Shown here: piece by piece, positions 6,620 through 12,762 of the stretch
Layout: each line of letters opens with the position of its first letter
How positions within the stretch are numbered: the stretch's first letter is position 1
Assembly (NCBI GenBank): GCA_001626655.1
Contig: LUOC01000051.1
Coordinates: forward strand, 1 to 12,762
Reading direction: 5' to 3'
Source: Fidelibacterota bacterium REDSEA-S14_B6
Lineage (GTDB): Bacteria; Fidelibacterota; Marinisomatia; Marinisomatales; S15-B10
DNA: 12,762 nt
The notes under the pieces: model-generated
Told to the model about the DNA's origin: nothing
Seen by the model: only the letters and a program-made list of their open reading frames with translations
The model's database searches: none
Translations under genes and position numbers: made by a program

Positions 6620-7141
6620 TCAAACATCAATGACTGAAAACACTGGCTTGGGGGCCAGTTGATCCACACCGTTTAAATCCGCCAGATTGATCAGAAATGC
6701 ATAACTTGCGATCTCGCCTCCACACTTCTCCACGAGTTGCCCTACCGCTTTCGCCGTCCCGCCTGTAGCAATCAGGTCATCTATAATCAAGGCTCGGTCA
6801 CCCGGCCCGATGGCATCTTTGTGAATTTCGATCTTGTCCGTCCCGTACTCTAATTCATATTCAACCGCCACCGTTTCAGCGGGGAGTTTCCCCGGTTTCC
6901 TTGCGATGGCAAAGGGGCAACCCAGTCTTAGTGCCAACGGAGAGCCGAATATGAATCCTCTGCTTTCGATTCCCACGATGACGTCGATCTCACTGCCTTC
7001 GAACTCTTCGCAGAAAAAATCGATGGACTGACTGAAAGCGTCTGCATCGAGCAACAGAGTTGTAATATCCTTGAACTGAATCCCCGGTTTTGGGAAGTCT
7101 GGGACATTTCTGATTGCGGCACTTATCTTGTTCTTATCCAT
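6620..7141 (-). CDS. apt: Adenine phosphoribosyltransferase
   Basis: Cytoplasmic purine-salvage enzyme: adenine + PRPP gives AMP + pyrophosphate. The 173 residues match the family in length and order: VPDFPKPGIQFKDITTLLLD at 13-32, VGIESRGFIFGSPLA at 56-70, ARKPGKLP at 80-87, and the PRPP-binding loop ALIIDDLIATGGTA at 117-130 with D121-D122. The ATG is preceded by AGGAG with a 5-nt spacer. Its start lies inside the end of mtnP (8-nt overlap), making it the last gene of the five-gene operon. The pairing makes direct sense: MtnP releases adenine, and Apt recaptures it. Convergent with the peptidase gene. Confidence 0.96.
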   Translation of the reverse strand: MDKNKISAAIRNVPDFPKPGIQFKDITTLLLDADAFSQSIDFFCEEFEGSEIDVIVGIESRGFIFGSPLALRLGCPFAIARKPGKLPAETVAVEYELEYGTDKIEIHKDAIGPGDRALIIDDLIATGGTAKAVGQLVEKCGGEIASYAFLINLADLNGVDQLAPKPVFSVIDV

Positions 7142-7928
7142 TGACGCTCCTGTAAAAAGTGTGACATTCGCAATCCCAACTCGATAACGCCGGGACCGTG
7201 TTAACTATCAGAGTCTTGACCTTTTCTGCATTCTCCGCCATCACGGCAAACACCAGCTCGATACTCACCTCCTGTTCGCTCTCGTGCCAGCAGTCGTAGT
7301 CCGTACTCATCGCTATGCTTTGGTAACAGAGCCCCAGCTCCCGAGCTAACGCCACCTCCGGCACCGTGGACATGTTGATGATGTCACATCCCCACGATCT
7401 GAAGATCATACTCTCTGCCTTGGAACTGAATCTCGGTCCTTCGATGGTGACGACCGTGCCGGCGGGGTGAAAGGTCAGCCCCAGCTTGCCGGCCTGATCC
7501 TGGAGGACAGCAGAAGTCTTTCCGCAGAACGGGGTACCCATTGGGACATGCTGAACTTCAGACCCATCGTAGTAAGTGGAGACCCTCTTTGTTGTCCTAT
7601 CGATAAACTGATCGGGGAAGACAAAATGCCCCGGCGCAATCTCTTCCTTCAGAGAGCCACACGCCGTCGTGGCCAGAACATGGGTACACCCCTGCTCTTT
7701 CAGCGCCCAGATGTTTGCGTAATAATTCACATTTGTGGGATTTATCGAATGTGCCTTGCCGTGTCTTGACAGGATGACGATGGGACGATCCGTGATCTTC
7801 CCCAGCACAAGATCAGAGCTCGGTGGACCGTAAGGCGTCTCCACTGTTTCAACAGAATAATCGTCTATAAAGGCGGGGTCTTCCAGTCCCGAGCCGCCGA
7901 TGATTCCGACTTTGATTTCACCTGGCAT
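7134..7928 (-). CDS. mtnP: S-methyl-5'-thioadenosine phosphorylase
   Basis: Phosphorolyses 5'-methylthioadenosine to adenine and 5-methylthioribose 1-phosphate; family members commonly also accept 5'-deoxyadenosine. The 264 residues show KVGIIGGSGLEDP at 6-18, LSRHGKAHSINPTNVNYYAN at 53-72, the TIEGPRFSSKAES block at 161-173, INMSTVPE at 184-191 and STDYDCWHE at 208-216. The TDYDCW motif carries the two aspartates that in human MTAP (Asp220, Asp222) give adenine rather than hypoxanthine/guanine specificity. The frame is open to 7973, but the ATG at 7928 is chosen: it has GGAGGAG 7 nt upstream and matches the family N-terminus. It overlaps the end of mtnA by 11 nt and the start of apt by 8 nt. 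Assignment as a 6-oxopurine nucleoside phosphorylase is less likely given that motif. Confidence 0.94.
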   Translation of the reverse strand: MPGEIKVGIIGGSGLEDPAFIDDYSVETVETPYGPPSSDLVLGKITDRPIVILSRHGKAHSINPTNVNYYANIWALKEQGCTHVLATTACGSLKEEIAPGHFVFPDQFIDRTTKRVSTYYDGSEVQHVPMGTPFCGKTSAVLQDQAGKLGLTFHPAGTVVTIEGPRFSSKAESMIFRSWGCDIINMSTVPEVALARELGLCYQSIAMSTDYDCWHESEQEVSIELVFAVMAENAEKVKTLIVNTVPALSSWDCECHTFYRSVNG

Positions 7929-8979
7929 TTCGCTGCTCCTCCAGAGATGTCGTGTATGGATAGCGTGCCACACCCTTTTCTGTGATGATTCCGTGGATCA
8001 ATTCCGCTGGCGTCACATCGAAGGCCGGCGTGGCCACATCAATATCCTCGATGGTAAATTGGACATCTCTGATTCTAGTGACCTCGCTTGGGGCGCGTTC
8101 CTCCACCGGAATCTCCTCGCCGCTCTTGATCTCGAAATCGACCGTAGAGAGTGGCGCCGCTACATAGAAAGGGACGCTATGATGTTTTGCCAGGACGGCC
8201 AGACTGTATGTTCCGATCTTGTTCGCGGTGTCGCCGTTTGAGGCAATTCGATCCGCCCCGACAAAAACTCCGTCCAGATCATGTATGTTCATGATTGATG
8301 CTGCCATACTGTCGGTGATAAGCGTGAAAGGGGTTGCCGTTCGTTTCAATTCCCACGTGTTCAGTCGCGACCCCTGAAGCAGAGGCCTCGTTTCACAAAC
8401 ATTTACATGGACATCCTTCCCTTGGGCGTGGGCGTACTGGATGACGCCGAGGGCAGTTCCGATTCCGCTGGTGGCGAGACCGCCGGTGTTGCAGACAGTC
8501 ATGACGTTGGCATCTTCGGGGATAACGCCGGCTCCATGGAGGGAGAGAGAGTGGCATCGCCCCAAATCGTCCCCCCTGATTTCATGAGCCAAATCTAACA
8601 GGTCATCTCTTAATTCAACGACACTCCCTTCGAATGTTTGGGCCCGGTCGATCATTTTATTCACCGCCCACTTGAGGTTGACGGCAGTGGGCCGCGTCTG
8701 GCCAATCGCCTCTGCTTTTTCGGTAAAGGTTTTCTTGAACTGCTCAACATCTTCTGCCTCAATTCTGTTTGCCGCAAGAACTGTGGCGTATGCGCCGGCA
8801 ACGCCGATGGCCGGGGCCCCTCGAATGGCAAGCCGCTGGATGGCATCACAGACCGTGAGGTGATCATCTGTCTCGATGTATGTCTCTTCCAATGGGAGTT
8901 TGGTTTGGTCGATGAGCCTGACTTTTCCGTCGGCCCATTCAATGGTCGGAGTCGGTTCGATGAGCGTTTCAGCTATCAC
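7918..8979 (-). CDS. mtnA: S-methyl-5-thioribose-1-phosphate isomerase
   Basis: Isomerises 5-methylthioribose 1-phosphate to 5-methylthioribulose 1-phosphate; relatives also act on 5-deoxyribose 1-phosphate. The 353 residues are full length for the family. Motifs: AIRGAPAIGVAGAY at 51-64, TVCNTGGLATSGIGTALGVI at 161-180 with catalytic C163, VCETRPLLQGSRLN at 194-207, and GADRIASNGDTANKIGTYSL at 241-260 with catalytic D243 and the N253-K254 pair. These mark it as MtnA rather than the eIF2B-like or ribose-1,5-bisphosphate isomerase relatives. The start is GTG at 8979 with GGAG 5 nt upstream. It lies 21 bp after the dehydrogenase gene and overlaps mtnP by 11 nt. None of the later methionine-salvage genes (mtnB, C, D, K, W, X) is in this window. 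Confidence 0.94.
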   Translation of the reverse strand: MIAETLIEPTPTIEWADGKVRLIDQTKLPLEETYIETDDHLTVCDAIQRLAIRGAPAIGVAGAYATVLAANRIEAEDVEQFKKTFTEKAEAIGQTRPTAVNLKWAVNKMIDRAQTFEGSVVELRDDLLDLAHEIRGDDLGRCHSLSLHGAGVIPEDANVMTVCNTGGLATSGIGTALGVIQYAHAQGKDVHVNVCETRPLLQGSRLNTWELKRTATPFTLITDSMAASIMNIHDLDGVFVGADRIASNGDTANKIGTYSLAVLAKHHSVPFYVAAPLSTVDFEIKSGEEIPVEERAPSEVTRIRDVQFTIEDIDVATPAFDVTPAELIHGIITEKGVARYPYTTSLEEQRNAR

Positions 8980-9000
8980 AATTTCTCCAAGATTAATGTA

Positions 9001-10026
9001 CTACCGGTTAGGTTCAACAATGATCTTTAGCGAATCGGTCCCCCTCCGAATGAGATCAAATCCATCTTGAATCTGTTCCAAACCAATCTTGTGGGTAATC
9101 ATTTCCGCAACCGGGATTGTTCCATCTGCGATAAGTGTCATCGCTTCAGTGAGATCGCCTGGCGCCGCGGCGTAGGTGGAAGTCACCGTGACATCTCTTT
9201 TGAAAAAGACGTCCGTAATATCTATCGGGACTGTGGTGTCCGGTTCACCGGGAGCGAACAGAAGAACGGTCCCTCCGTCTTCAATAGCCTGGAAACTGTT
9301 CAAGACAGCATCGCTGTTTCCCGTCGTCAGAATAACCATGTCTGCCTTGTGGCCAAATTCACTCTGGAGCAGATTCGGCAGTTCATTCATTGCGTCGGTC
9401 GTTCTATCCGCTCCGAACTGCTTCGCCCACGTCAACTTGCGCGACACGATGTCTACACCCACTACGGCCCGAGCACCGCTAGCTTTGGCTAAAGCGACAT
9501 GCAATACGCCTGACATTCCAGTTCCGATGACAACAACAACATCGCCCTCTCTGACGCCGGCGCGTCTCTGCCCTCTGATGACGCAGCCGAGCGGTTCCGC
9601 AAATGAAGCCTCTTCATACGAAACATGGTCCGGGATTGAGCAGATGCCCAGTCTCGTATTGATTTCAGGCAGTCGTACATACTGGGAAAAACCCCCAGGG
9701 TCGAAGTTCGTTGACCTGAGTGTCTGGCAGACTGTTTCGTTTCCTCTCCTGCAGTTGCGGCACTGGAAGCACGGAACATGATGAGTGACGGCAACCCTGT
9801 CTCCTGAAGAGAGTCCATCTACGTCCGGGGCCACACCTACAATCTCTCCCGCCACCTCGTGACCGAGAACAAGAGGCACCTTATCCCTTCGGTACCACTC
9901 CATGAGGTCACTCCCGCAGATTCCGCTGGCGTGGATTTTGACGAGGCATTCACCCTCACCAATCTCAGGAATCGGCCGCTCTTCGATACGAACATCGCTG
10001 TTACTGTAATAGCTTGCGACAAGCAC
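9001..10026 (-). CDS. Zinc-dependent medium-chain alcohol/polyol dehydrogenase
   Basis: A 341-residue NAD(P)-dependent dehydrogenase of the sorbitol/threonine dehydrogenase branch of the MDR superfamily. Catalytic zinc ligands are C37 (ASGICGSDL) and H56-E57 (LGHEVAGEIVG), with E144 nearby (SFAEPLGC). A structural zinc is held by C86, C89, C92 and C100 (VPCFQCRNCRRGNETVC). The Rossmann loop is VVVIGTGMSG (164-173), and D192 at the end of the next strand favours NAD over NADP. The start is a GTG sharing one base with the stop of the aldolase gene (TAGTG), so the two are tightly coupled. The substrate is not knowable from sequence alone. Given its neighbours, candidates are the C4 hydroxyl of 5-deoxyribulose 1-phosphate (or the methylthio analogue) or, in the reverse direction, an aldehyde released by the aldolase. 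Confidence 0.9.
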   Translation of the reverse strand: MLVASYYSNSDVRIEERPIPEIGEGECLVKIHASGICGSDLMEWYRRDKVPLVLGHEVAGEIVGVAPDVDGLSSGDRVAVTHHVPCFQCRNCRRGNETVCQTLRSTNFDPGGFSQYVRLPEINTRLGICSIPDHVSYEEASFAEPLGCVIRGQRRAGVREGDVVVVIGTGMSGVLHVALAKASGARAVVGVDIVSRKLTWAKQFGADRTTDAMNELPNLLQSEFGHKADMVILTTGNSDAVLNSFQAIEDGGTVLLFAPGEPDTTVPIDITDVFFKRDVTVTSTYAAAPGDLTEAMTLIADGTIPVAEMITHKIGLEQIQDGFDLIRRGTDSLKIIVEPNR

Positions 10027-10814
10027 TACCTGAGGGAGCTCTTGTAGTTCTTGTACGCATCTTCAGGTGATACGCCCTCGACGACTACCGAACGAACTGC
10101 CTGAATCATGTCGCTGGGCGATTCAGCCTGAAAGATGTTCCGTCCCATGTCCACGCCTGCGGCACCATCGGAAATCGCATTATGTGCAAGCTGAAGAGCA
10201 TCAGCCTCAGGGATTTTTTTCCCGCCGGCGATGACTACCGGAACGTGGCACACATTCACCAGGCGGCTGAAATCTTCGCAGTAGTAAGTTTTTATCATGT
10301 CTGCGCCGAGCTCTGCTGCAATCCGGGACGCAAGCGAAAGGTAGCGAAGATCACGATCCATATTTTTCCCCACGGCTGTCACTGCCAGTACAGGGATGCC
10401 GTATCGGTGTGCCTCATTGATCAGTTTCGAGAACTCCACCAAAGTTTGGTGTTCATACTCCGCGCCGACGTAGATGGAAAAGGCGACAGCGGAGGCGTTC
10501 AGCCGAATGGCGTCCTCCGTCGACACGCACAGTTTCTCGTTAGACATATCATCGTTCAAAATGCTGTTCCCACTCGAGACTCTCAGCACGATAGGAAGTT
10601 TACACTCCTTCGGGATGCAGCTCTTGAGAATGCCTCTTGTCAGCATGAGGCTGTCTCCGTGAGGAAGTAGCGGTACGATTGTTTTCTTGGGATCCTCAAG
10701 ACCAGTTGTAGGGCCCATGAAATAGCCGTGATCGATAGCAAACATAACGGAGCCCGTACCGCTCGCAAGCCCCGGCAAAACTCTGTTTAGGCGATTACTT
10801 AGTCCCCAGCTCAT
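10026..10814 (-). CDS. LsrF-like class I aldolase/thiolase
   Basis: A 262-residue TIM-barrel enzyme of the DeoC/FbaB class I aldolase family, closest in my recall to E. coli LsrF. LsrF transfers the acetyl group of 3-hydroxy-5-phosphonooxypentane-2,4-dione to CoA, giving dihydroxyacetone phosphate and acetyl-CoA. Shared stretches: MSWGLSNRLNRVL, FAIDHGYFMGPTTGLE (25-40), LTRGILKS (58-65), IKTYYCE with the likely Schiff-base lysine K175 (LsrF K203), VIAGGKK (194-200) and GVDMGRNIFQ (220-229). It lacks the roughly 28-residue N-terminal extension of E. coli LsrF. A strong AGGAG (10820-10824) sits 5 nt before the ATG. It is the first gene of the operon. No lsr transporter, kinase (LsrK) or LsrG is beside it, so an AI-2 role is unsupported here. 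Other members of the family are fructose-bisphosphate aldolase and the archaeal aroA' enzyme. Confidence 0.88.
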   Translation of the reverse strand: MSWGLSNRLNRVLPGLASGTGSVMFAIDHGYFMGPTTGLEDPKKTIVPLLPHGDSLMLTRGILKSCIPKECKLPIVLRVSSGNSILNDDMSNEKLCVSTEDAIRLNASAVAFSIYVGAEYEHQTLVEFSKLINEAHRYGIPVLAVTAVGKNMDRDLRYLSLASRIAAELGADMIKTYYCEDFSRLVNVCHVPVVIAGGKKIPEADALQLAHNAISDGAAGVDMGRNIFQAESPSDMIQAVRSVVVEGVSPEDAYKNYKSSLR

Positions 10815-10853
10815 GTTGTCTCCTGTCTGTTTCTGATTTCAATTTCGAGAGAG

Positions 10854-10884
10854 AATATACACCTTTCATCGCCTCCCCTTGCAA
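10854..10884 (-). promoter_or_regulatory. Possible promoter of the LsrF-like/mtn operon
   Basis: On the minus strand, TTGCAA (10884-10879) and TATATT (10859-10854) are separated by 19 bp, slightly long for sigma-70. Transcription would start about 33 nt before the aldolase ATG, leaving room for the strong AGGAG. This lies in the 126-bp gap (10815-10940) after the hydrolase gene. No convincing terminator hairpin with a T-run is visible in that gap, so read-through from the upstream pair is also possible. Confidence 0.4.
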
Positions 10885-10940
10885 GTCCTCTTCGGAAGTT
10901 CGAGTTTACCGTCGAATCGGCGGATACAGTTCAGGTGAGG

Positions 10941-11822
10941 CTATTCGAATACGTCTAAGTCTTTTCCCGAAATTACTACGCCGTTGTAGTGCTGACGAAT
11001 CTCAGTGAGGATTTCATCTTCCGTGGCGCCCCAGAAGATTTGATGGTAGAGAATCAGCCGATCCGGTCTTGCGCGATCGGCGATTTCTGCCAACTCCCTC
11101 GTTGAGGTGTGATAGGTGGAGTGATACGCTTTCCACTCCGGCGGTTTCAGCTGGAACTTCTCCAGCGAGTAGACTTCGTGGAACAACATATCACAACCGT
11201 TGCACTGCTCCACAATTGATTCACTGGGGGCGGCATCGCCGGAAATGACAATCGTCTTGTCGTTTGTCTCGAACTTATAGCCGTAAGCTTCTTTGACCTT
11301 TCCATGGTAGACCTTGAATGCGGTGATGGTGAGATCATCCCCCTCGTAAACAACGCCCGGACTGATTCGGTGAGCATTCACCTTGTAGCCAGTCTTGTTG
11401 TGGGGCTGTCCGCCGGTGGTTCGAATCTTGATGTCCTCTCTAAAGGCCCTTACTGTATTCCCCGCCATCGCCTTGATCCCTCGTGGGCCGTACAGCTCAA
11501 GAGGGTGTTCCCTGTCCAAAACCCACGGCGTGAAGATGAGATCAGCGAGCCCCACTGTGTGATCAGAATGGAGGTGCGTGGCAAAGGCGTGTGACAGATT
11601 CGGCATGTCAAGCTCCTCAATGCCGTTCTCGTACGCCTCCGATGCTCTTCGTACCACGCCCGGCCCGAAGTCAACGAGATACGGTTTTCCATTCGCTATG
11701 ACGGCAATGGAAGCGCCCATTCTCTCCGGGTTGGCGTTGGGATTGCCTGTCCCAAGGAGAACGACCTTGGTCTGCGCCGGCGAGAAAGAGAGAAAGAGCG
11801 AAAGAAGGAGGAGGCTCCTCAC
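10941..11822 (-). CDS. Secreted metallo-beta-lactamase-fold hydrolase (RNase Z/arylsulfatase-like)
   Basis: A 293-residue exported hydrolase. It starts with a short signal peptide (MRSLLLLSLFLSFSPA, cut before Q17), then VVLLGTGNPNANPERMG, typical of the RNase Z/AtsA branch. Binuclear metal ligands: H83, H85, D87 and H88 in THLHSDH, D197 in ISGDAAPSE, H215 in LFHEVYS and H260 in ILYHQI. An export signal argues against tRNA processing; a phosphodiesterase, sulfatase or lactonase-type reaction in the periplasm is possible, and the substrate is unknown. The frame is open upstream to 12095, but that stretch lies over the propeller gene and looks random. The GTG at 11822 is chosen because it begins the signal peptide and overlaps the upstream stop as GTGA. 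Confidence 0.85.
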   Translation of the reverse strand: MRSLLLLSLFLSFSPAQTKVVLLGTGNPNANPERMGASIAVIANGKPYLVDFGPGVVRRASEAYENGIEELDMPNLSHAFATHLHSDHTVGLADLIFTPWVLDREHPLELYGPRGIKAMAGNTVRAFREDIKIRTTGGQPHNKTGYKVNAHRISPGVVYEGDDLTITAFKVYHGKVKEAYGYKFETNDKTIVISGDAAPSESIVEQCNGCDMLFHEVYSLEKFQLKPPEWKAYHSTYHTSTRELAEIADRARPDRLILYHQIFWGATEDEILTEIRQHYNGVVISGKDLDVFE

Positions 11823-12762
11823 TTCACGAACTTCTGAATTCTCATTCCAAAGTGAACGTCCCCAACATAGACGGAACCTTCCGAATCGACTCCCACATCG
11901 TGGGGCCAATCCATCTGGCCGTCGTACTGTCCGTATGAGCCGAAGCTGCCGAGAACTTCGCCTGACAGCGTCATCCTGACAATCCTGCTGCGCTGAACGC
12001 CCATGGGATTGGGGTCGCCGCCGTCCACGACATAGAGCGTTCCGTCGGCTCCGACTGCCATCCCCCACGGCCGTCCAATCTCTACAGATTCCCATGCGTC
12101 AACAAATGTGCCGTCTGACTCAAAGACCTGCACTCGACTGTTGCTTCTGTCTGCCACATAGATTCGACCGTTGTCGTCTCTGGCAATGCCGTGAGGCAGA
12201 TTGAACTGACCGTCGCCTTCACCGCCCGTTCCCCACTCAAACTTGAACTCACCCTTTGAGTCAAAGACTGCCACACGATTGTTGCCGTAGCCGTCTGATA
12301 CATAGACCGTTCCGTCCGGGGCGACCGCCAGATCTGTCGGCTGATTGAAGTGAGTCTCGTCCCACCCCGGCACCTTCTCTTCACCAAGTGTCATGAGGAG
12401 CTGACCGTCATGACTGAACTTGTAGACCTGATGATACTGAACATCCGTCACCCACACGTTGCTTTCCGAATCAACGGTAAGGCCGTGGGGCGTCAGGAAC
12501 GAATCCTTCCCGAAACTGTTCAGCAGAGAGCCGGTCTTATTATCGATCATCAGGATTGTCGGCTCCTGAATGTTTTTGAATTCGCTGTCACTCCCGAGGT
12601 AAGCGGCGTTCTTCCCGCGGTGGAATGCAAAGACGTGGTTGTGACTGTCCACTTCCACGCCGGCGACCTGCCCGAGGATGAAGGCCGGCGGCATCTCCGG
12701 CCAGCCGTGAATAACCGAGTAACCCTTCCCGGCCGGCTCACAGGCGGTGAGCAAGAAAAAGG
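11819..12762 (-). CDS. Lipoprotein resembling peptidyl-alpha-hydroxyglycine alpha-amidating lyase (NHL beta-propeller; 5' end outside window)
   Basis: The visible C-terminal part holds about 313 residues. The first visible residues read FFLLTACEPAG, a lipobox ending in the lipidated Cys, so only the start of the signal peptide is missing. The rest is an NHL-type six-bladed propeller that follows the animal PAL domain closely: FAFHRG, TPHGLTVD, VWVTDVQYHQVYKF, QPTDLAVAPDGTVYVSDGYG, NLPHGIARD, VADRSNSRVQVF, WPHDVGVD. Numbering the lipobox Cys as 5, PAL zinc ligands H585/H690/H786 match H90/H188/H285, and catalytic R533, Y654 and R706 match R46, Y156 and R203. M784 is Trp here. PAL cleaves peptidyl-alpha-hydroxyglycine to amidated peptide plus glyoxylate; the bacterial substrate is unknown. 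No monooxygenase partner is visible. Its stop overlaps the hydrolase start as GTGA. Confidence 0.88.
   Translation of the reverse strand, partial: FFLLTACEPAGKGYSVIHGWPEMPPAFILGQVAGVEVDSHNHVFAFHRGKNAAYLGSDSEFKNIQEPTILMIDNKTGSLLNSFGKDSFLTPHGLTVDSESNVWVTDVQYHQVYKFSHDGQLLMTLGEEKVPGWDETHFNQPTDLAVAPDGTVYVSDGYGNNRVAVFDSKGEFKFEWGTGGEGDGQFNLPHGIARDDNGRIYVADRSNSRVQVFESDGTFVDAWESVEIGRPWGMAVGADGTLYVVDGGDPNPMGVQRSRIVRMTLSGEVLGSFGSYGQYDGQMDWPHDVGVDSEGSVYVGDVHFGMRIQKFVK

Noticed and set aside
6610..6621. The palindrome GAGAGATCTCTC between the convergent peptidase and apt genes as a bidirectional terminator
   Set aside because: It allows only a 4-bp stem with a 4-nt loop, and no T-run follows on either strand; the match is short enough to be chance.
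10026..10814. Calling the LsrF-like enzyme part of AI-2 quorum-sensing uptake
   Set aside because: No lsr transporter, kinase, repressor or LsrG gene is present, while mtnA and mtnP are, so sugar-phosphate salvage fits the context better.
11823..12095. The 91-codon upstream extension of the metallo-hydrolase frame
   Set aside because: It overlaps the conserved propeller gene in another frame and is Arg-rich, random-looking sequence; the signal peptide begins only at the GTG at 11822.

Overview
The window reads as chromosomal DNA from a diderm bacterium of middling GC content. An LptF/LptG-type lipopolysaccharide exporter subunit implies an outer membrane. Three exported proteins fit this: a lipoprotein, and two proteins whose signal peptides would be cut before a Gln (SA|QG, SPA|QT), as is common in the Bacteroidetes/FCB-like groups. 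A lineage such as Marinimicrobia would fit, but that is a guess from style, not from a marker gene. No mobile element, CRISPR array, phage gene or rRNA is visible. Coding density is very high and no gene-free stretch reaches 300 bp. All genes but one lie on the minus strand, and stop/start overlaps (GTGA, ATGA, TAGTG) are frequent.

Layout, left to right. (1) 1-1932, minus: an LptF/LptG-family permease and, overlapping it by ATGA, a pyrimidine-nucleoside (thymidine) phosphorylase cut by the window edge. (2) 2028-2102, minus: tRNA-His(GTG). (3) 2208-3301, minus: a small acidic-tailed protein of unknown function coupled by GTGA to an isopenicillin-N-synthase-like Fe(II)/2-oxoglutarate dioxygenase. 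(4) 3367-4448, minus: 3-methyladenine DNA glycosylase I (tag) coupled by GTGA to a DUF4442 hotdog protein. (5) 4553-6604, plus: a secreted M28-family metallopeptidase with a PA-like insert and an extra C-terminal helical domain, divergent from tag. (6) 6620-10814, minus: a tight five-gene operon transcribed as LsrF-like aldolase/thiolase, zinc alcohol dehydrogenase, mtnA, mtnP, apt. (7) 10941-12762, minus: a lipoprotein resembling peptidyl-alpha-hydroxyglycine alpha-amidating lyase (5' end outside the window), coupled by GTGA to a secreted metallo-beta-lactamase-fold hydrolase.

The most interesting part is region 6. MtnP would release adenine from methylthioadenosine or 5'-deoxyadenosine, Apt would recapture the adenine as AMP, and MtnA would turn the sugar 1-phosphate into the ribulose 1-phosphate. 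If the sugar is 5-deoxyribulose 1-phosphate, oxidation of its C4 hydroxyl by the operon's dehydrogenase gives exactly 3-hydroxy-5-phosphonooxypentane-2,4-dione, the known LsrF substrate. LsrF splits that with CoA into dihydroxyacetone phosphate and acetyl-CoA. The operon may thus encode an oxidative, acetyl-CoA-yielding variant of the DHAP shunt. This is inferred from the gene set and the chemistry; the sequence does not prove it.

Region 7 is the second point of interest: the lipoprotein keeps nearly all the zinc-binding and catalytic residues of the animal peptide-amidation lyase.
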